Below, piece after piece: positions 20,569 to 29,318 of a stretch of 64,000 nt of DNA. Positions within the stretch are counted from its first letter, which is position 1, and each line of letters begins with the position of its first letter. Below the pieces are notes generated by a model. The model had not been told where the DNA came from and did not search any database. It saw only the letters and a list, made by a program, of their open reading frames with translations. Source of the DNA: Paracoccus sediminilitoris (GTDB lineage Bacteria; Pseudomonadota; Alphaproteobacteria; Rhodobacterales; Rhodobacteraceae); NCBI RefSeq assembly GCF_003259195.1, contig NZ_QJPK01000006.1, positions 1 to 64,000 on the forward strand, in the 5' to 3' direction. A program made the translations under genes and the position numbers.

Positions 20569-20918
20569 CCCATGCCAGAGCCCCGACAGAATCACCCAGG
20601 GCCTTGCGCGACCGTTCACCGTTCAGCTGATGATAGTGCCGTCAAAGGCCCCCATCTTGCGGCCTGCAGGTGAAGACGGGCCAGATTTTTTCTTTGCATC
20701 AGAAACTGGTTCCCGAAGGATGGCCGGGACCGACCGTCACGGGCGATCCCGCTGACGTGCTTGACAAAAGTGCAGACTTATCGACGCCAAGCCGGGAAAT
20801 GGCCAGGTTTCCTGCGATCTTGGTGTATAAAACCTTAACGAACATGTCGTGGCGTTGCCGTTTCGACGGCCCGATAGGGATGGGATCAGACAACTCGAAC
20901 CCGTCGAAAGGCCAAAGA
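20569..20918. other. 350-bp non-coding interval upstream of the Pro/Glu-rich protein gene
   Basis: I see no convincing gene. It contains a possible hairpin GGCCC (20648-20652)/GGGCC (20678-20682) followed by TTTTTT (20686-20691), which could end a short transcript, and a TTGACA at 20760-20765 that could be a -35 box without a good -10 at the right distance. Frames reading through it lack ribosome sites. Confidence 0.4.
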
Positions 20919-21365
20919 ATGAGCATTCCGCTTGCAAACCAGCACCTGACTTTGTTCGGCATCCGCCCTGCCGCCGCGGCGGATCTGACGGCAGATCAGC
21001 GAAACATCTTCCAACGTCCCATCACCGTCGCCACCGAGGGGGTGCCTGAGATCGGCCAAGGTCAGGCCTCGGGCGAGATGACGGGCGAGACGTCGTCGGA
21101 ATGGCTGCGAAAGGCGGAAAGCTATCGCAGCGGTGCGGCGGCAAGCCAGCAAGCCAAAGATGCGGACACACCGACTGAACCCCGACCTGAACCAGAGGCC
21201 GCACGACCCGAAATGGCGGAACAGCCCGAACCGGCCCCGCAGGCTGAACCGGCCCCGCAGCCTGAACCCGCCGCTCGCACCGAAGAGCCAGCCAAGGCTG
21301 CGGACAGGGCGGAACCTGCACCCCCACGACGCGGTGGCCTTCTGGACGGGCTCTGGCGCGGCTGA
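20919..21365 (+). CDS. Hypothetical Pro/Glu/Ala-rich protein
   Basis: A 148-residue protein of unknown function. Residues 1-65 are of ordinary composition (MSIPLANQHLTLFGIRPAAAADL...), followed by a low-complexity Pro/Glu/Ala stretch with repeats of E-P-A-P-Q (about residues 85-135) and a short ending RRGGLLDGLWRG. The ATG at 20919 has an AAAGG site 6 nt upstream. The proline-rich part is probably an extended linker; the last ten residues could be a docking peptide. It converges on pgk across a shared terminator. Confidence 0.65.
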   Translation: MSIPLANQHLTLFGIRPAAAADLTADQRNIFQRPITVATEGVPEIGQGQASGEMTGETSSEWLRKAESYRSGAAASQQAKDADTPTEPRPEPEAARPEMAEQPEPAPQAEPAPQPEPAARTEEPAKAADRAEPAPPRRGGLLDGLWRG

Positions 21366-21375
21366 TGATCAAAAG

Positions 21376-21404
21376 AAAGGGGGCCGCAACCGCGACCCCC
21401 TTTT
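21376..21404. terminator. Bidirectional terminator between the Pro/Glu-rich gene and pgk
   Basis: An 8-bp stem (AAAGGGGG at 21376-21383 with CCCCCTTT at 21396-21403) has a 12-nt loop, with T-rich sequence on the right and A-rich sequence on the left, so it can serve both converging genes. Confidence 0.75.
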
Positions 21405-21423
21405 GCATTGCTATACGCCCGGC

Positions 21424-22626
21424 TCAGTGCTTGGCCGCCTCCAGCGCCGCGACGCCGGGAAGAGTCTTGCCCTCCATCCATTCAAGGAAGGCGCCACCGG
21501 CCGTCGAAATGAAGGTGAAGTCCTGCGACGCACCCGCCTTGTTCAGCGCGGCGACCGTATCCCCACCACCCGCGACGGACACCAGCTGGCCATTGCGCGT
21601 CAGTTCGGCAGCAACCTGGGCGGCGGCATTGGTTGCGGCGTCGAAGGGCTCGATCTCGAAGGCGCCGAGGGGGCCGTTCCAGATCAGCGTCTTGCAGGCG
21701 GTCATCGCCTCGCGCAGGGCATCGACGGTCTGCGGACCGGCATCCAGGATCATGGCGTCGGCAGGACATTCGGCGACCGGCAGGGTCTGGCTCTCGGCGC
21801 CGGCCTTGAATTCGCGCGCCACGACGATGTCGACCGGCAGGTGGATCTTGCAGCCGGTCTGCTCGGCCTTTTCCAGGATCGACCGTGCGGTGTCGGCCAT
21901 GTCGCGTTCGGCCAGGGATTTGCCGACCTCGACGCCCTGGGCGACCAGGAAGGTGTTGGCCATGCCGCCGCCGATGACCAGGTGATCGACCTTTTCGGCA
22001 AGGTTCGTCAGCAGGTCCAGCTTGGACGACACCTTGGCGCCGCCGACCACCGCCATCACGGGACGTTGCGGATCGCCCAGGGCCGCTTCCAGCGCCAGCA
22101 GCTCGGCCTCCATCAGGCGGCCGGCGGCGGCGTTCAGCAGCCGCGCCAGTCCTTCGGTCGAGGCATGGGCGCGATGCGAGGCCGAAAACGCGTCGTTCAC
22201 ATAGACCCCACCAAGGGCCGCCAGCGACGCGGCGAAGGTGGCGTCGTTGGTTTCCTCACCCTCGTGGAAGCGGGTGTTCTCCAACAGCGCAATCTGGCCC
22301 GGTTCCAGCGCGGCGACGACGCGCTTGGCTGGGCCGCCAATGCAGTCGTCGGCAAAGACGACAGGCTGGCCAAGTGCCGCTTCCAGCGCGGGCACGATCT
22401 GCTTCAGGCTCATGGTATCGACCCGCTTGCCCTTGGGGCGGTCGAAATGGGCCAGCAGGACGGGAATGCCGCCCTTGGCCTGAATGTCCTTGACGGTCGG
22501 GATGATCTTGTCGATGCGCGTGGTATCGGTCACCTGGCCATTTTCCACCGGCACGTTCACGTCGACGCGCGTCAGGACGACCTTTCCTTCCAGATCCATA
22601 TCGTCGAGCGTGTTGAACTTGGGCAT
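21424..22626 (-). CDS. pgk: Phosphoglycerate kinase
   Basis: A 400-residue glycolytic/gluconeogenic kinase that interconverts 1,3-bisphosphoglycerate plus ADP and 3-phosphoglycerate plus ATP. Recognised by [15 protein letters not shown] near the N-terminus, [18 protein letters not shown] in the middle and [13 protein letters not shown] near the C-terminus. The start at 22626 ([15 protein letters not shown]) has an AAAGGACG ribosome site; the frame extends upstream only as non-family sequence. Divergent from the cyclophilin pair. Confidence 0.96.
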   Translation of the reverse strand: MPKFNTLDDMDLEGKVVLTRVDVNVPVENGQVTDTTRIDKIIPTVKDIQAKGGIPVLLAHFDRPKGKRVDTMSLKQIVPALEAALGQPVVFADDCIGGPAKRVVAALEPGQIALLENTRFHEGEETNDATFAASLAALGGVYVNDAFSASHRAHASTEGLARLLNAAAGRLMEAELLALEAALGDPQRPVMAVVGGAKVSSKLDLLTNLAEKVDHLVIGGGMANTFLVAQGVEVGKSLAERDMADTARSILEKAEQTGCKIHLPVDIVVAREFKAGAESQTLPVAECPADAMILDAGPQTVDALREAMTACKTLIWNGPLGAFEIEPFDAATNAAAQVAAELTRNGQLVSVAGGGDTVAALNKAGASQDFTFISTAGGAFLEWMEGKTLPGVAALEAAKH

Positions 22627-22820
22627 GAGACGTCCTTTCGGGCTGTGCGCGTTGTCTTGGCTTGTCCCCGATGGCGTGCGCGACGTCAACTGCGGGGATG
22701 TCCCGGCCTGCGCATCTTCCCGCCTGTGGCGGCGCGCGGCGGACCCGTCACGGTTTCGCGCGTTGCCCTTGGGGCGGACAATGCCTAGATCAGGGGTCGA
22801 ACATGCCAAAGGAGGGCCTT

Positions 22821-23327
22821 ATGGCCGATTACAAAGACCCCGAGAATACCATCATCATCACGCTGAAGGACGGCCCCGTCGTCATCGAGCTGCTAAACGA
22901 TGTCGCCCCCAAGCATGCCGAACGGATGAAGGAACTGGCCCGCGCCGGTGCCTATGACAATGTCGCGTTCCACCGCGTCATCGAAGGCTTCATGGCCCAG
23001 ACCGGCGACGTCCAGAACGCCAACATGGAAAAGGACTATAACCCCGGCCGCGCAGGCACCGGCGGTTCGGACAAGCCCGACCTTCCGGCTGAATTTTCCA
23101 AGCTGCCCCATGACCGCGGCACGATCGGCGCGGCGCGTTCGGCCAACCCCAATAGCGCCAACAGCCAGTTCTTCATCAACTTCAACGACAACCACTTCCT
23201 GAACGGTCAGTACACGGTCTATGGCCGCGTTATTTCCGGGATGGAGCATGTCGACAAGATCCAGCGCGGCGAGCCGCCGGTGAACCCCGACCGCATGATC
23301 TCGGTCAAGGTTGCTGCCGATGCGTAA
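22821..23327 (+). CDS. ppiB: Peptidyl-prolyl cis-trans isomerase, cytosolic cyclophilin
   Basis: A 168-residue cyclophilin. Conserved segments are VAFHRVIEGFMAQTGD (with the catalytic Arg), AEFSKLPHDRGTIGAARSANPNSANSQFFI and NGQYTVYGRVISGMEHVDKI. No signal peptide, so cytosolic. The ATG at 22821 follows a GGAGGG ribosome site; an upstream ATG at 22803 is ahead of that site and is not used here. Its stop overlaps the start of the exported paralogue by 8 bp, so the pair is translationally coupled. Confidence 0.94.
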   Translation: MADYKDPENTIIITLKDGPVVIELLNDVAPKHAERMKELARAGAYDNVAFHRVIEGFMAQTGDVQNANMEKDYNPGRAGTGGSDKPDLPAEFSKLPHDRGTIGAARSANPNSANSQFFINFNDNHFLNGQYTVYGRVISGMEHVDKIQRGEPPVNPDRMISVKVAADA

Positions 23328-23937
23328 CCTGGCACTTATCCCCGCATTCATCGCGCTTGGTGCCGGATCGGCGCTGGCGCAGGCCGCCAACCCGCAGGTC
23401 GAGGATACCGACGGCCCGAACATGGTCATCGAGGTCGCCGATGCGGCCGGCGAATCCAAGGGCACCATCGTCCTGGACCTGCGCGAGGACCTGGCCCCGA
23501 ACCACGTCGCCCGCCTGGTCGAACTGACCAAGGAAGGCGCCTATGACGGCGTCGTCTTCCACCGGGTGATCGACGGCTTCATGGCCCAGACCGGCGATGT
23601 GCAGAATGGCAAGCAGGGCGGCGACACCGCGCAGGCCGGCATGGGCGGTTCCGACAAGCCGGACCTGGAGGCCGAGTTCACCGAGACCGAGTTCGACCGC
23701 GGCACCGTAGGCATGGCCCGCGCCATGGACCCCAACAGCGCGAACAGCCAGTTCTTCATCGATCTGGCCCCCGCCCCCTTCCTGAACGGCGAATATACCG
23801 TCGTCGGTCAACTGATCGAAGGCTGGGACGTGCTGGACGCCATCAAGAAGGGCGACAGCGCCGCCAATGGCGCGGTGTCCGAACCCGACTATATGATGAC
23901 CGTCACCATTGCCGAAGAAGAAGGCGAAGACGCCTGA
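23320..23937 (+). CDS. ppiA: Peptidyl-prolyl cis-trans isomerase, exported cyclophilin
   Basis: A 205-residue cyclophilin with a signal peptide (MRNLALIPAFIALGAGSALAQ), hence periplasmic. The core VVFHRVIDGFMAQTGDVQ, FDRGTVGMARAMDPNSANSQFFI and NGEYTVVGQLIEGWDVLDAI closely match the upstream gene, so the two arose by duplication. The acidic tail EEEGEDA is outside the fold. The start at 23320 is inside the last codons of ppiB. Ends in a strong intrinsic terminator. Confidence 0.93.
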   Translation: MRNLALIPAFIALGAGSALAQAANPQVEDTDGPNMVIEVADAAGESKGTIVLDLREDLAPNHVARLVELTKEGAYDGVVFHRVIDGFMAQTGDVQNGKQGGDTAQAGMGGSDKPDLEAEFTETEFDRGTVGMARAMDPNSANSQFFIDLAPAPFLNGEYTVVGQLIEGWDVLDAIKKGDSAANGAVSEPDYMMTVTIAEEEGEDA

Positions 23938-23946
23938 TCCGACTGG

Positions 23947-23973
23947 AAAAGGGGGCATCGGCCCCCTTTTTCG
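23947..23973 (+). terminator. Rho-independent terminator after the cyclophilin pair
   Basis: A perfect 10-bp stem (AAAAGGGGGC at 23947-23956 with GCCCCCTTTT at 23961-23970) has an ATCG loop and a T-tract running to 23971. Confidence 0.9.
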
Positions 23974-24013
23974 CACTTGCGGCACAGCCGTGGCGGGGCC
24001 ATGCTGCTGTGCA

Positions 24014-26554
24014 ATGAACAAGCTTGAACTTTCGGAGGCGACGCTGATCACCCCATCGGGGCGGATCGACCGCGAACGCCATGGCTGGCGGGCGAAATGC
24101 CTGCAACGGTTGGTGCGCATGGACCTGCCCGTGCCGCGCAGCTTTGCCATATGCTGCAACACCGTGCGCCTGATCGCCCAAGGGCGCAGCATTGGCTGCG
24201 AGGTTCTGCAGGACATTCTTTCGGGCAGCGGGCTGGTCAGCGTGCGCCCCTCGGCGGTTATGCCGGAATGGGGCGGGCCGGGAACGGTGCTGAATGTCGG
24301 CATCAACGATGCGCTGCACAGGACGCTGGTCGATCGGATCGGACAGGCCAATGCCGATGCGGTCTATCTGTCCTTTGTGCAAAGCTATGCGATCCATATT
24401 GCACGGCTGGACCCAGACATGTTCACCCAGGATGGTCCCGACGCCCTGGCGCAGGCCCTGCGCAGCTATCAAGACGAGATGGACGCCCCCTTCCCCCAGG
24501 ACCCGGCCGAACAGCTGTCTCAGGTTCTGCGGTCCATGGCGCGGGCCTGGGACGGCCCCACGGCGCGGCTGTTGCGCCAGGCCAAGGGTGCGCCCGCCGA
24601 TGCGCCCCTGGGGTTGGTGGTGCAGGAAATGGCGCTGGCATTGGGGCCAGGACTGTGCGGGTCGGGATCGATCCAGTTCATCGACCCGGTCACGGGCACG
24701 CCGCGTGTCACCGGTCGTTTCCGCGGCCAGCATCACGGCGGCGCCATCGGCGAGGGCGCCGAGACGCTGTACCTGACCAAGGATGATCGCGGCCCGGCGC
24801 TGGAAGATACCGCGCCCGACCTTTTCGCTACGTTGTGCGAATTCGGCGCCGCCTGCCGCAAGCGCCTGCGCGAGGAGATGCAGATCGAATTCGTGGTGAC
24901 CGGCGGTCAGATCTCGGTCATCGACGCGGTGCGCGTGGCCCGCGGATCGCGGGCGGGCGTGCGGATTGCGGTCAGCCTGGCGCGCGACGGCATCATTCCC
25001 CATGACGAGGCGCTGATGCGGGTCGAACCCCGTGCCTTGGCCGATCTGCTGCACCATCAGGTGGACCCGCGCGCACCCCGCGATCTGATTGCGCGCGGCA
25101 TCGACGCCAGCCCCGGCGCGGCCACCGGCAACCTGGTGTTTTCGGCCACAGCGGCGCAGGCCGCCAATGCGCGCGGCGACGCCTGCATCCTGGTCCGGCG
25201 CGAAACCGGCCCCGAGGATATCCGCGGCATGCATGCTTCGGTCGCGGTGCTGACGGAACGCGGCGGCACGACCAGCCACGCGGCAGTGATCGCCCGCGGG
25301 CTGGGTCTGCCCTGCATCGTCGGCGCGAACGGCATCGTCATCGACGCCCGCAACCGCACCCTGCGCGCCGGCGACCGGGTGCTGAAGGAAGGCGACGTCA
25401 TCACCATCGACGGCAGTTCGGGCGAAGTGCTGGCCGGCAGCGCCGTCCTGCTGCCCCCGGCGCTGGACGATGCCTTCACCCAACTGATGGACTGGGCCGC
25501 GCAGGCGGGGGGCCTCAAGGTCCGGGCCAATGCCGACACACCCGAGGATGCCAAGACCGCGCGCCGCTTTCAGGCCCAAGGCATCGGGCTGTGCCGGACC
25601 GAGCATATGTTCTTTGACGCCGACCGCCTGCCCGCCATGCGCGAGATGATCTTTGCCGACACGCCCGAAGACCGCCGACTGTCGCTGGATCGCATCCTGC
25701 CGATGCAGCGCAAGGATTTCAGCAGCCTGTTCGAGATCATGGCCGGCCTGCCCGTCACCATCCGCCTGTTCGACCCGCCGCTGCACGAATTCCTGCCCCA
25801 TGAACGCGAAGGCATGCGCGAACTGGCGGAATCGCTGGACCTGCCTTTGTCGGACGTCATCCGCCGCGTCGAGGCCCTGACCGAATTCAACCCCATGCTG
25901 GGGATGCGCGGCGTCCGCCTGGGGATCACCGTCCCCGAGATCTATGACATGCAGGCCCGCGCCATCTTCGAGGCGACGGTCGATGCCAGCCGCAAGGGCG
26001 ATCCCGTCGTCCCCGAAATCATGATCCCCCTGGTCAGCGCCATGCGCGAGGTCGAACTGGTCAAGACCCGCATCGACGCCGTCGCCGCCGCCGTCCGCAA
26101 CGAACGGCGCGTCGATTTCACCTATCGACTTGGCGTCATGGTCGAAACGCCCCGCGCGGCGCTGCGGGCGGGGGACATCGCCGCCCATTCGGCATTCCTG
26201 TCCTTCGGCACAAACGACCTGACGCAGATGACCTATGGCCTGTCGCGCGATGATGCGGGGCGGTTCATGGGCACCTATGTCGGTCAGGGTGTCTATGCCG
26301 AGGACCCGTTCCACGTCCTGGACGAAGACGGCGTCGGAGAGCTGATCCTGACGGGTGTCCAGCGCGCGCGCAGGCAGTCGCCGGGGATCACCATCTCGGT
26401 CTGCGGGGAACATGGGGGCAACCCGGAATCCATCGCCTTCTGCCATGATGCGGGCGTGGATTACGTGTCCTGTTCACCGTTCCGCGTTCCGGTGGCGCGT
26501 CTGGCCGCCGCCCAGTCCGCGATCCGCAGCCGGAAAACGCGCGAATCCCATTGA
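24014..26554 (+). CDS. PPDK-like PEP-utilising protein with divergent ATP-grasp half
   Basis: An 846-residue relative of pyruvate, phosphate dikinase. The phosphohistidine domain is intact (ERGGTTSHAAVIARGLG) and so is the C-terminal PEP/pyruvate barrel (GIGLCRTEHMFF, SFGTNDLTQMTYGLSRDD and the catalytic SVCGEHGG). The N-terminal nucleotide-binding half is shorter and altered: the SVRSGAxxSMPGMMDT segment of true PPDK reads SVRPSAVMPEWGGPGT, and the usual FTRDPxTGE reads QFIDPVTGT. It may have lost ATP use or changed its donor. I prefer 'PEP-binding protein' to ppdK. Start at 24014; terminator at 26580. Confidence 0.82.
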   Translation: MNKLELSEATLITPSGRIDRERHGWRAKCLQRLVRMDLPVPRSFAICCNTVRLIAQGRSIGCEVLQDILSGSGLVSVRPSAVMPEWGGPGTVLNVGINDALHRTLVDRIGQANADAVYLSFVQSYAIHIARLDPDMFTQDGPDALAQALRSYQDEMDAPFPQDPAEQLSQVLRSMARAWDGPTARLLRQAKGAPADAPLGLVVQEMALALGPGLCGSGSIQFIDPVTGTPRVTGRFRGQHHGGAIGEGAETLYLTKDDRGPALEDTAPDLFATLCEFGAACRKRLREEMQIEFVVTGGQISVIDAVRVARGSRAGVRIAVSLARDGIIPHDEALMRVEPRALADLLHHQVDPRAPRDLIARGIDASPGAATGNLVFSATAAQAANARGDACILVRRETGPEDIRGMHASVAVLTERGGTTSHAAVIARGLGLPCIVGANGIVIDARNRTLRAGDRVLKEGDVITIDGSSGEVLAGSAVLLPPALDDAFTQLMDWAAQAGGLKVRANADTPEDAKTARRFQAQGIGLCRTEHMFFDADRLPAMREMIFADTPEDRRLSLDRILPMQRKDFSSLFEIMAGLPVTIRLFDPPLHEFLPHEREGMRELAESLDLPLSDVIRRVEALTEFNPMLGMRGVRLGITVPEIYDMQARAIFEATVDASRKGDPVVPEIMIPLVSAMREVELVKTRIDAVAAAVRNERRVDFTYRLGVMVETPRAALRAGDIAAHSAFLSFGTNDLTQMTYGLSRDDAGRFMGTYVGQGVYAEDPFHVLDEDGVGELILTGVQRARRQSPGITISVCGEHGGNPESIAFCHDAGVDYVSCSPFRVPVARLAAAQSAIRSRKTRESH

Positions 26555-26579
26555 TTCTGCAACCTTTAGTTGCGACCCC

Positions 26580-26606
26580 GCGCCCCCCCATTTTAGGGGC
26601 GCTTTT
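26580..26606 (+). terminator. Rho-independent terminator after the PPDK-like gene
   Basis: A 7-bp GC stem (GCGCCCC at 26580-26586 with GGGGCGC at 26596-26602) has a 9-nt loop and four T. The remaining ~220 bp up to the hydrolase gene hold no gene that I can support. Confidence 0.7.
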
Positions 26607-26826
26607 GGCCGTTTGTGCCAATTCCCGCCGGAAGCTGAACATTCCGGTGGCGGATTCACGCCCAAAACGGGCTTGAAGGGCTCGGTTCCCCATCTCACGG
26701 GCTTGTGGGATAGCGCCGGGCATCAGGAAAATCCTAATCACTGCGTCAGACCGCGCGACCGCTTCAGTCTGCCCTGAAGACCGCGCCTTAACGCCCTCTC
26801 AACGGGTTCCTGATATAGGACTATCC

Positions 26827-27477
26827 ATGCCCATGCTGCTGTCACGGCTGGCGCACGTCTGCTTATGTGCCGCCACTGCCATACCCCTCATCGCGACAAG
26901 CGCCTCTGCCGGTGGCAGCGGATCGCTTTTCTCCTCGGAAGCCGGGCTTTTTGGCTCGTTGCAGGCTGCGGCGAACATGCCCCGTCCTACGCCGCTTCTA
27001 TACACGGATGCCGAGCCTGTGGAAGTGCAAATTTCTCCCGATGAACCGGCTGCCCAGCTTCATCTTGCAAGCGCCAAGACGCGGTATTCAAAAGAAGATC
27101 TGAGCTGCCTGGCCGAGGCCCTCTATCACGAGGCCCGCGGCGAGGGTGCACAGGGACAGCGCGCGGTCGCTGAGGTGATTCTGAACCGTGTCGACAGCCG
27201 CTCTTTCCCGACCAGCGTCTGCGGTGTCATCAACCAGCCCAGCCAGTTCAGCTATACGATCGGCGGTCGCAAACCGATCCGCAACAAGGCCGCCTATCTT
27301 CGCGCCGTGGATATCGCGCAGGACGCCTTGTCGGGGGCACCGCGCCAGCTGACCGGAGGCGCCACTTATTTCCACACGCCCGCCGTTCGCCCGGCCTGGT
27401 CGCGCCGCTTCCAGAAGACCGTCCAGATCGGCCGCCACATCTTCTATCGCACCGGCCAGCGGATCGCATCTAACTGA
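26827..27477 (+). CDS. Secreted cell-wall hydrolase, SleB type
   Basis: A 216-residue exported hydrolase. Signal peptide about residues 1-28, an unordered stretch to about 85, then the Hydrolase_2/SleB domain: LSCLAEALYHEARGEGAQGQRAVAEVILNRV, with the catalytic Glu in HEARGE (Glu102), and VINQPSQFSY. Family members are lytic transglycosylases that cut peptidoglycan, here probably during growth or division since these bacteria do not sporulate. It lies just upstream of the folB-folP-glmM operon, which ends in an enzyme of the peptidoglycan precursor route. Confidence 0.9.
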   Translation: MPMLLSRLAHVCLCAATAIPLIATSASAGGSGSLFSSEAGLFGSLQAAANMPRPTPLLYTDAEPVEVQISPDEPAAQLHLASAKTRYSKEDLSCLAEALYHEARGEGAQGQRAVAEVILNRVDSRSFPTSVCGVINQPSQFSYTIGGRKPIRNKAAYLRAVDIAQDALSGAPRQLTGGATYFHTPAVRPAWSRRFQKTVQIGRHIFYRTGQRIASN

Positions 27478-27513
27478 TCGGCGGGGCTTGTCGAACCGCG
27501 CGATTTCCTGTGA

Positions 27514-28314
27514 ATGGCGGTCATGGAACAAGCTGACCGTATCTTTCTGCGCGACCACGTGCTTTCCGCCGAAATCGGCGCCTTCCAGTCCGAACGCGGG
27601 CTGGATCAGCGGTTGCGGTTCAACATCACCGTCGATCTGCGCGACAGCGTCGCGGGCACGGATGACCATGTCGATCACATCCTGTCCTACGACGTGCTGA
27701 CGCAGGCCGTCACGACCGCACTGGCCGACCAGCGCTATAACCTGGTCGAGACCCTGGCCGAAAAGATCGCCGCCGAGGTTCTGGCCCATCCCCGCGCCGC
27801 CCGGGTGGATGTGACGGTAGAAAAGCTGGATCGTGGGCCGGGCGCGCTTGGCGTGTCGATCACGCGCAAGGCGGGCCGTCTGGCGGCGACCGGTATCGCG
27901 GTCGAACCCGTCATCCTGGTCCATGCCACTGGGGCGCCCCTGCCCCAGGATGGCGTCATCATCGTTCCGTCCGCGCCGGGCCTGCCCTTGCCAAAGGGCG
28001 GCGATCAGCGGCGCATCGCCCTTCTGGCGATGGACCAGGCGGCTTGGGCACTGGCCGGCCTGCTGGACCTGGAGGTCGCCGAGACCCGGACCGAGTTGGA
28101 TGCCGCCGCGCTGTCGGGCCAAAAGGTGGTCTGGGCACCAAGTCGTCTTGCCGCCGATGACGCCGCGGCCGGTCAGACCGGTGAAAGCCTGGGGCTGTGG
28201 CTGGCCCGCCGCCTTCAGGCCGGATCGATCACCTTCGCCCTGCCGGACGACGCCCCCCTTCCCGTTCCGGACGGGAATTTCCCTGCCAGGATCGGTCGCG
28301 TCGCGGTGCCATGA
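27514..28314 (+). CDS. folB: Dihydroneopterin aldolase with C-terminal extension
   Basis: A 266-residue protein. Residues 1-125 are the FolB domain, which converts 7,8-dihydroneopterin to 6-hydroxymethyl-dihydropterin for folate synthesis; RIFLRDHVLSAEIGAF, the YDVLTQAV region, LVETLAEKIAAEVL and the Lys in VEKLDRG are all present. Residues 130-266 form an extension of unknown role that many rhodobacterial FolB proteins seem to share. The gene overlaps folP by 4 bp (ATGA). The usual folK does not follow. Confidence 0.88.
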   Translation: MAVMEQADRIFLRDHVLSAEIGAFQSERGLDQRLRFNITVDLRDSVAGTDDHVDHILSYDVLTQAVTTALADQRYNLVETLAEKIAAEVLAHPRAARVDVTVEKLDRGPGALGVSITRKAGRLAATGIAVEPVILVHATGAPLPQDGVIIVPSAPGLPLPKGGDQRRIALLAMDQAAWALAGLLDLEVAETRTELDAAALSGQKVVWAPSRLAADDAAAGQTGESLGLWLARRLQAGSITFALPDDAPLPVPDGNFPARIGRVAVP

Positions 28315-29318
28315 GAACCACCCCCATGACCGAAGATCACGCCTATTACCGCCCCATTCCACAGGCCGAAGGGGGCCGCTGGCCATTGGCGGGCGGCTGG
28401 ACCGGTTTCACCCTGCTGGAACGCCTTGAGCGCGGCAAGCCGCCCCAGGTGGTGGCCGAGGCCCCCGATGCCGTCATGCGCGCCTTGACCAGCCCCCGTC
28501 CATCGATCACGGGGCTGACCATGGATCGCCCGCGCCTGATGGGCATCGTCAACGCCACGCCCGACAGTTTCTCCGACGGCGGCAGTTATGACGCCATCGC
28601 CCAAGCCCAGGCTCTGATCCGGGACGGCGCCGACTTCCTGGACATCGGCGGCGAATCGACCCGCCCCGGCGCCTCCGAGGTGCCGGTGGCCGAAGAAACC
28701 GCCCGTATCCTGCCCGCCATCGCCGCGATGGCGGGGCACGTTCCGGTTTCGGTCGACACCCGCAAGGCTGTGGTCGCCCGTGCGGCTTTGCAGGCAGGGG
28801 CGGCGATGGTCAATGACGTGTCGGGCTTTGATTTCGATGCCGATCTGCCCGGCGTTGTTGCCCAGAGCGGCCTGCCCGTCTGCCTGATGCATGCCCAGGG
28901 CCTGCCGCAGGACATGCAGGATGATCCGCGCTATGATGATGTGGTACTGGACGTCTATGATGCACTGCGGGAGCGGATCGGGCGCGCCGTCGCGGCAGGA
29001 ATTCGCGCAGACCGGATCGTGATCGATCCGGGCATCGGATTCGGCAAGACACAGGCGCATAATCTGGCGATCCTGCGGCGGATATCGCTGTATCACGGGC
29101 TGGGCTGTCCGATCCTTCTGGGCGTGTCGCGCAAGCGGTTCATTGGCCAGATCGGTGGCGCAGACACACCACGGGACCGGGTGCCCGGCACGCTGGCCCT
29201 GACGCTGGCGGCCGTCGCGCAGGGCATCCAGATCCACCGCGTGCACGATGTCGCGGAACACGCACAAGGGCTGCGTCTGATCGCCGCCCTCAACGAGAAC
29301 GGAAGGACAGGGACATGA
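28311..29318 (+). CDS. folP: Dihydropteroate synthase with N-terminal extension
   Basis: A 335-residue enzyme joining p-aminobenzoate to hydroxymethyl-dihydropterin diphosphate. The TIM-barrel core starts near residue 72 ([15 protein letters not shown]), with [13 protein letters not shown], the SVDTRKA loop, [18 protein letters not shown] and [10 protein letters not shown] following. The first ~70 residues ([23 protein letters not shown]...) precede the standard fold. The start at 28311 forms an ATGA overlap with folB; an ATG at 28326 is an alternative. The stop overlaps glmM by 4 bp. Confidence 0.94.
   Translation: MRTTPMTEDHAYYRPIPQAEGGRWPLAGGWTGFTLLERLERGKPPQVVAEAPDAVMRALTSPRPSITGLTMDRPRLMGIVNATPDSFSDGGSYDAIAQAQALIRDGADFLDIGGESTRPGASEVPVAEETARILPAIAAMAGHVPVSVDTRKAVVARAALQAGAAMVNDVSGFDFDADLPGVVAQSGLPVCLMHAQGLPQDMQDDPRYDDVVLDVYDALRERIGRAVAAGIRADRIVIDPGIGFGKTQAHNLAILRRISLYHGLGCPILLGVSRKRFIGQIGGADTPRDRVPGTLALTLAAVAQGIQIHRVHDVAEHAQGLRLIAALNENGRTGT

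Noticed and set aside
23903..26446. An 847-codon open frame on the minus strand opposite the PPDK-like gene
   Set aside because: Antisense shadow with His/Gln/Arg-rich, domain-less translation; the plus strand has clear PPDK motifs.
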